From JBCBWG01 sp036804185 (lineage in GTDB: Bacteria; Pseudomonadota; Alphaproteobacteria; Rhizobiales; Hyphomicrobiaceae), in NCBI GenBank assembly GCA_050330095.1, contig JBHJOC010000045.1, forward strand, positions 1 to 32,111: a stretch of DNA of 32,111 bases. The letters are read 5' to 3'. This document shows positions 30,726 to 32,111 of the stretch, piece after piece. The first letter of the stretch is position 1. Each line of letters begins with the position of its first letter. The position numbers and the translations under genes are program-made. The notes below the pieces were generated by a model. It was given only the letters and a program-made list of their open reading frames with translations. It was not told the origin of the DNA and did not search any database.

Positions 30726-31949
30726 TCAGAAAAATGCCTGGATGCCGGTCTGAGCGCGCCCGAGGATCAACGCGTGCACGTCGTGCGTGCCCTCGTAGGT
30801 ATTGACCGTTTCCAGGTTCGCGGCATGCCGCATGACATGATAGTCCGCCTGGATCCCATTGCCGCCGTGCATATCACGGGACATGCGAGCGATATCGAGC
30901 GCCTTGCCGCAATTGTTGCGCTTCACGATCGAGATCATTTCGGGCGCGAACCGCTCCTCATCCATCAGCCGGCCCACGCGCAGCGAGGCCTGCAGGCCGA
31001 GTGCAATCTCGGTCTGCATATCGGCGAGCTTCTTCTGGACCAGTTGTGTCGCAGCGAGCGGTCGGCCGAACTGCCTGCGATCAAGCGTGTACTGACGCGC
31101 GGCATGCCAGCACGCTTCGGCCGAGCCCATCACGCCCCACGAAATTCCATACCGCGCACGGTTTAGGCAACTGAACGGTCCTTTGAGGCCTGCTACGTCG
31201 GGCAGCAGATTCTCCTCAGGCACAACAACGCCCTCCATCACGATCTCACCAGTGATCGAAGCCCGCAACGAGAGCTTGTTGGCGATCTTCGGCGCCGACA
31301 GGCCGGGCATGCCTCGCTCCAGCACGAAACCCCTGATCGAATTGTCGTGAGCCTGACTTTTCGCCCAAACAACGAAGACGTCGGCAATTGGCGAATTCGA
31401 GATCCACATTTTCGAACCGGTCAACCGGTAGCCGTCGGCGACCTTCTCGGCCCGCGTGGTCATACCTGCCGGATCGGAGCCAGCATCGGGCTCCGTCAGC
31501 CCGAAGCAACCGACCCACTCACCCGTGGCGAGTTTTGGCAGGTATCTCCGCCGCTGCTCCTCGGATCCGAATGCATAGATCGGAAACATCACGAGCGAGG
31601 ATTGGACGGAATTCATGGAGCGGTAGCCGGAATCAACCCGCTCGATCTCACGGGCGACGAGGCCGTAGGACACATAATTGGCGCCCGCGCACCCATACGC
31701 CTCCGGTAAGGTGACGCCGAGCAGGCCAAGCTCACCCATTTCGTTGAAAATCGCGCGATCAGTCTGCTCATTGAGGTAGGCCTCGGTCACTCGCGGCAGC
31801 AGACGCGACTGGGCGTAGTCGCGCGCCGTGTCACGTATCATCCGCTCCTCTTCGGTGAGCTGATCGTCGAGATGAAATGGATCTGCCCAGTCGAATGCCT
31901 GCGGATTTGCACTGCTCTTGCTGCGATGGAGTGGAGCGCTATCTTGCAT
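30726..31949 (-). CDS. gcdH: Glutaryl-CoA dehydrogenase (acyl-CoA dehydrogenase family)
   Basis: A 407-residue FAD enzyme that oxidises and decarboxylates glutaryl-CoA to crotonyl-CoA in lysine, tryptophan and aromatic degradation, passing electrons to ETF. Family blocks are the SGYRSMNSVQSSLVMFPIYAFGSEEQRRRYLPKLATGE stretch, FGLTEPDAGSDPAGM, WISNSPIADVFVVWAK and MHGGNGIQADYHVMRHAANLETVNTYEGTHDVHALILGRA with catalytic base E386. The SMNSVQSSLV and NTYEGT forms are typical of glutaryl-CoA rather than straight-chain dehydrogenases. The ATG at 31949 has an AGGA site; the open frame to 32015 adds a basic leader not expected in the family. No clear promoter is visible before the window ends. Confidence 0.93.
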   Translation of the reverse strand: MQDSAPLHRSKSSANPQAFDWADPFHLDDQLTEEERMIRDTARDYAQSRLLPRVTEAYLNEQTDRAIFNEMGELGLLGVTLPEAYGCAGANYVSYGLVAREIERVDSGYRSMNSVQSSLVMFPIYAFGSEEQRRRYLPKLATGEWVGCFGLTEPDAGSDPAGMTTRAEKVADGYRLTGSKMWISNSPIADVFVVWAKSQAHDNSIRGFVLERGMPGLSAPKIANKLSLRASITGEIVMEGVVVPEENLLPDVAGLKGPFSCLNRARYGISWGVMGSAEACWHAARQYTLDRRQFGRPLAATQLVQKKLADMQTEIALGLQASLRVGRLMDEERFAPEMISIVKRNNCGKALDIARMSRDMHGGNGIQADYHVMRHAANLETVNTYEGTHDVHALILGRAQTGIQAFF

Positions 31950-32111
31950 CGGGAATGTCCTGTCGATGTCATGGGCCCATGGGGAGGCTGCTCGAGGTCG
32001 CGTCGCACGCTGCACCCGAACCGTGCAGATCTAATACGCGCGCGCAAGGCCTTCTGTCATTCGCGGCACCTTACAGACGAACTTGTGAAAACAGCGGACG
32101 CGAGTGGCTCC

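Noticed and set aside
1..32111. CRISPR arrays, tRNA or rRNA genes
   Set aside because: No regularly spaced identical repeats and no cloverleaf or rRNA-like sequence were seen; the palindromic repeats are dispersed, not arrayed.

Overview
The window is high-GC alphaproteobacterial DNA, most likely order Hyphomicrobiales (Rhizobiales). The evidence is a ccmI-ccmE-ccmF-ccmH (cycHJKL-type) cytochrome c maturation operon, a FeuP/FeuQ-like two-component system behind a small secreted protein, a cambialistic/Fe-type SodB, a glutaryl-CoA dehydrogenase, and above all a complete RcGTA-type gene transfer agent (GTA) structural cluster. Genus cannot be fixed from the sequence alone.

Layout. 1-1188 (+) is the 3' part of an allophanate hydrolase gene, convergent with a GntR/FCD regulator (1198-1881, -). 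A Uma2-type nuclease-fold gene follows (2109-2722, +), broken by a one-base frameshift and with its 5' end made of a palindromic repeat. The ccm operon (3030-7350, -) comes next. Then a two-gene unit (7619-9417, -) encodes a 3-hydroxyisobutyrate-dehydrogenase-like enzyme and an unrecognised 286-residue protein. After it lies feuN-like/feuP/feuQ (9620-12141, -).

From 12294 to 28512 (-) runs an uninterrupted GTA operon. In transcription order it holds small and large terminase, portal, prohead protease, capsid, head-tail adaptor, stopper, an extra Arg-rich 97-aa protein, tail terminator, tail tube, GTA gp10, tail chaperone, tape measure, distal tail protein, hub, NlpC/P60 peptidase, the giant TIM-barrel tail-tip protein, and a three-part lysozyme/holin-like fusion. 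Most junctions overlap (ATGA or TGATG), so the cluster reads as one translationally coupled particle factory. A good sigma70-like promoter (TTGACA-N17-TATGTT) sits just upstream in an AT-rich, palindrome-bearing segment. The right end holds sodB (-), a small lipoprotein gene (+) and gcdH (-).

The structure not explained by genes is a family of dispersed palindromic repeats. Module B (arms like GCTTTCCGAAGTTCG) and module A (arms like GATCAGAAGTCCCTG) are joined in three copies of a composite B-A unit. Each copy is 156 bp from the outer B end to the outer A arm. Single A or B modules occur at four other places. These units flank sodB and the 7.6-9.4 kb two-gene unit in the same inverted arrangement. 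One A module supplies the C-terminus of FeuQ and another the 5' end of the Uma2 pseudogene. They look like MITE-like or RPE-like elements.

How the genes work together: the GTA genes should package random host DNA into small tailed particles. The lysozyme/holin-like gene at the end of the operon may link particle assembly to release. The FeuNPQ-like genes directly downstream on the same strand are an envelope-stress or osmosensing system and could receive read-through. Everything about function is inferred from family resemblance; no search was run.
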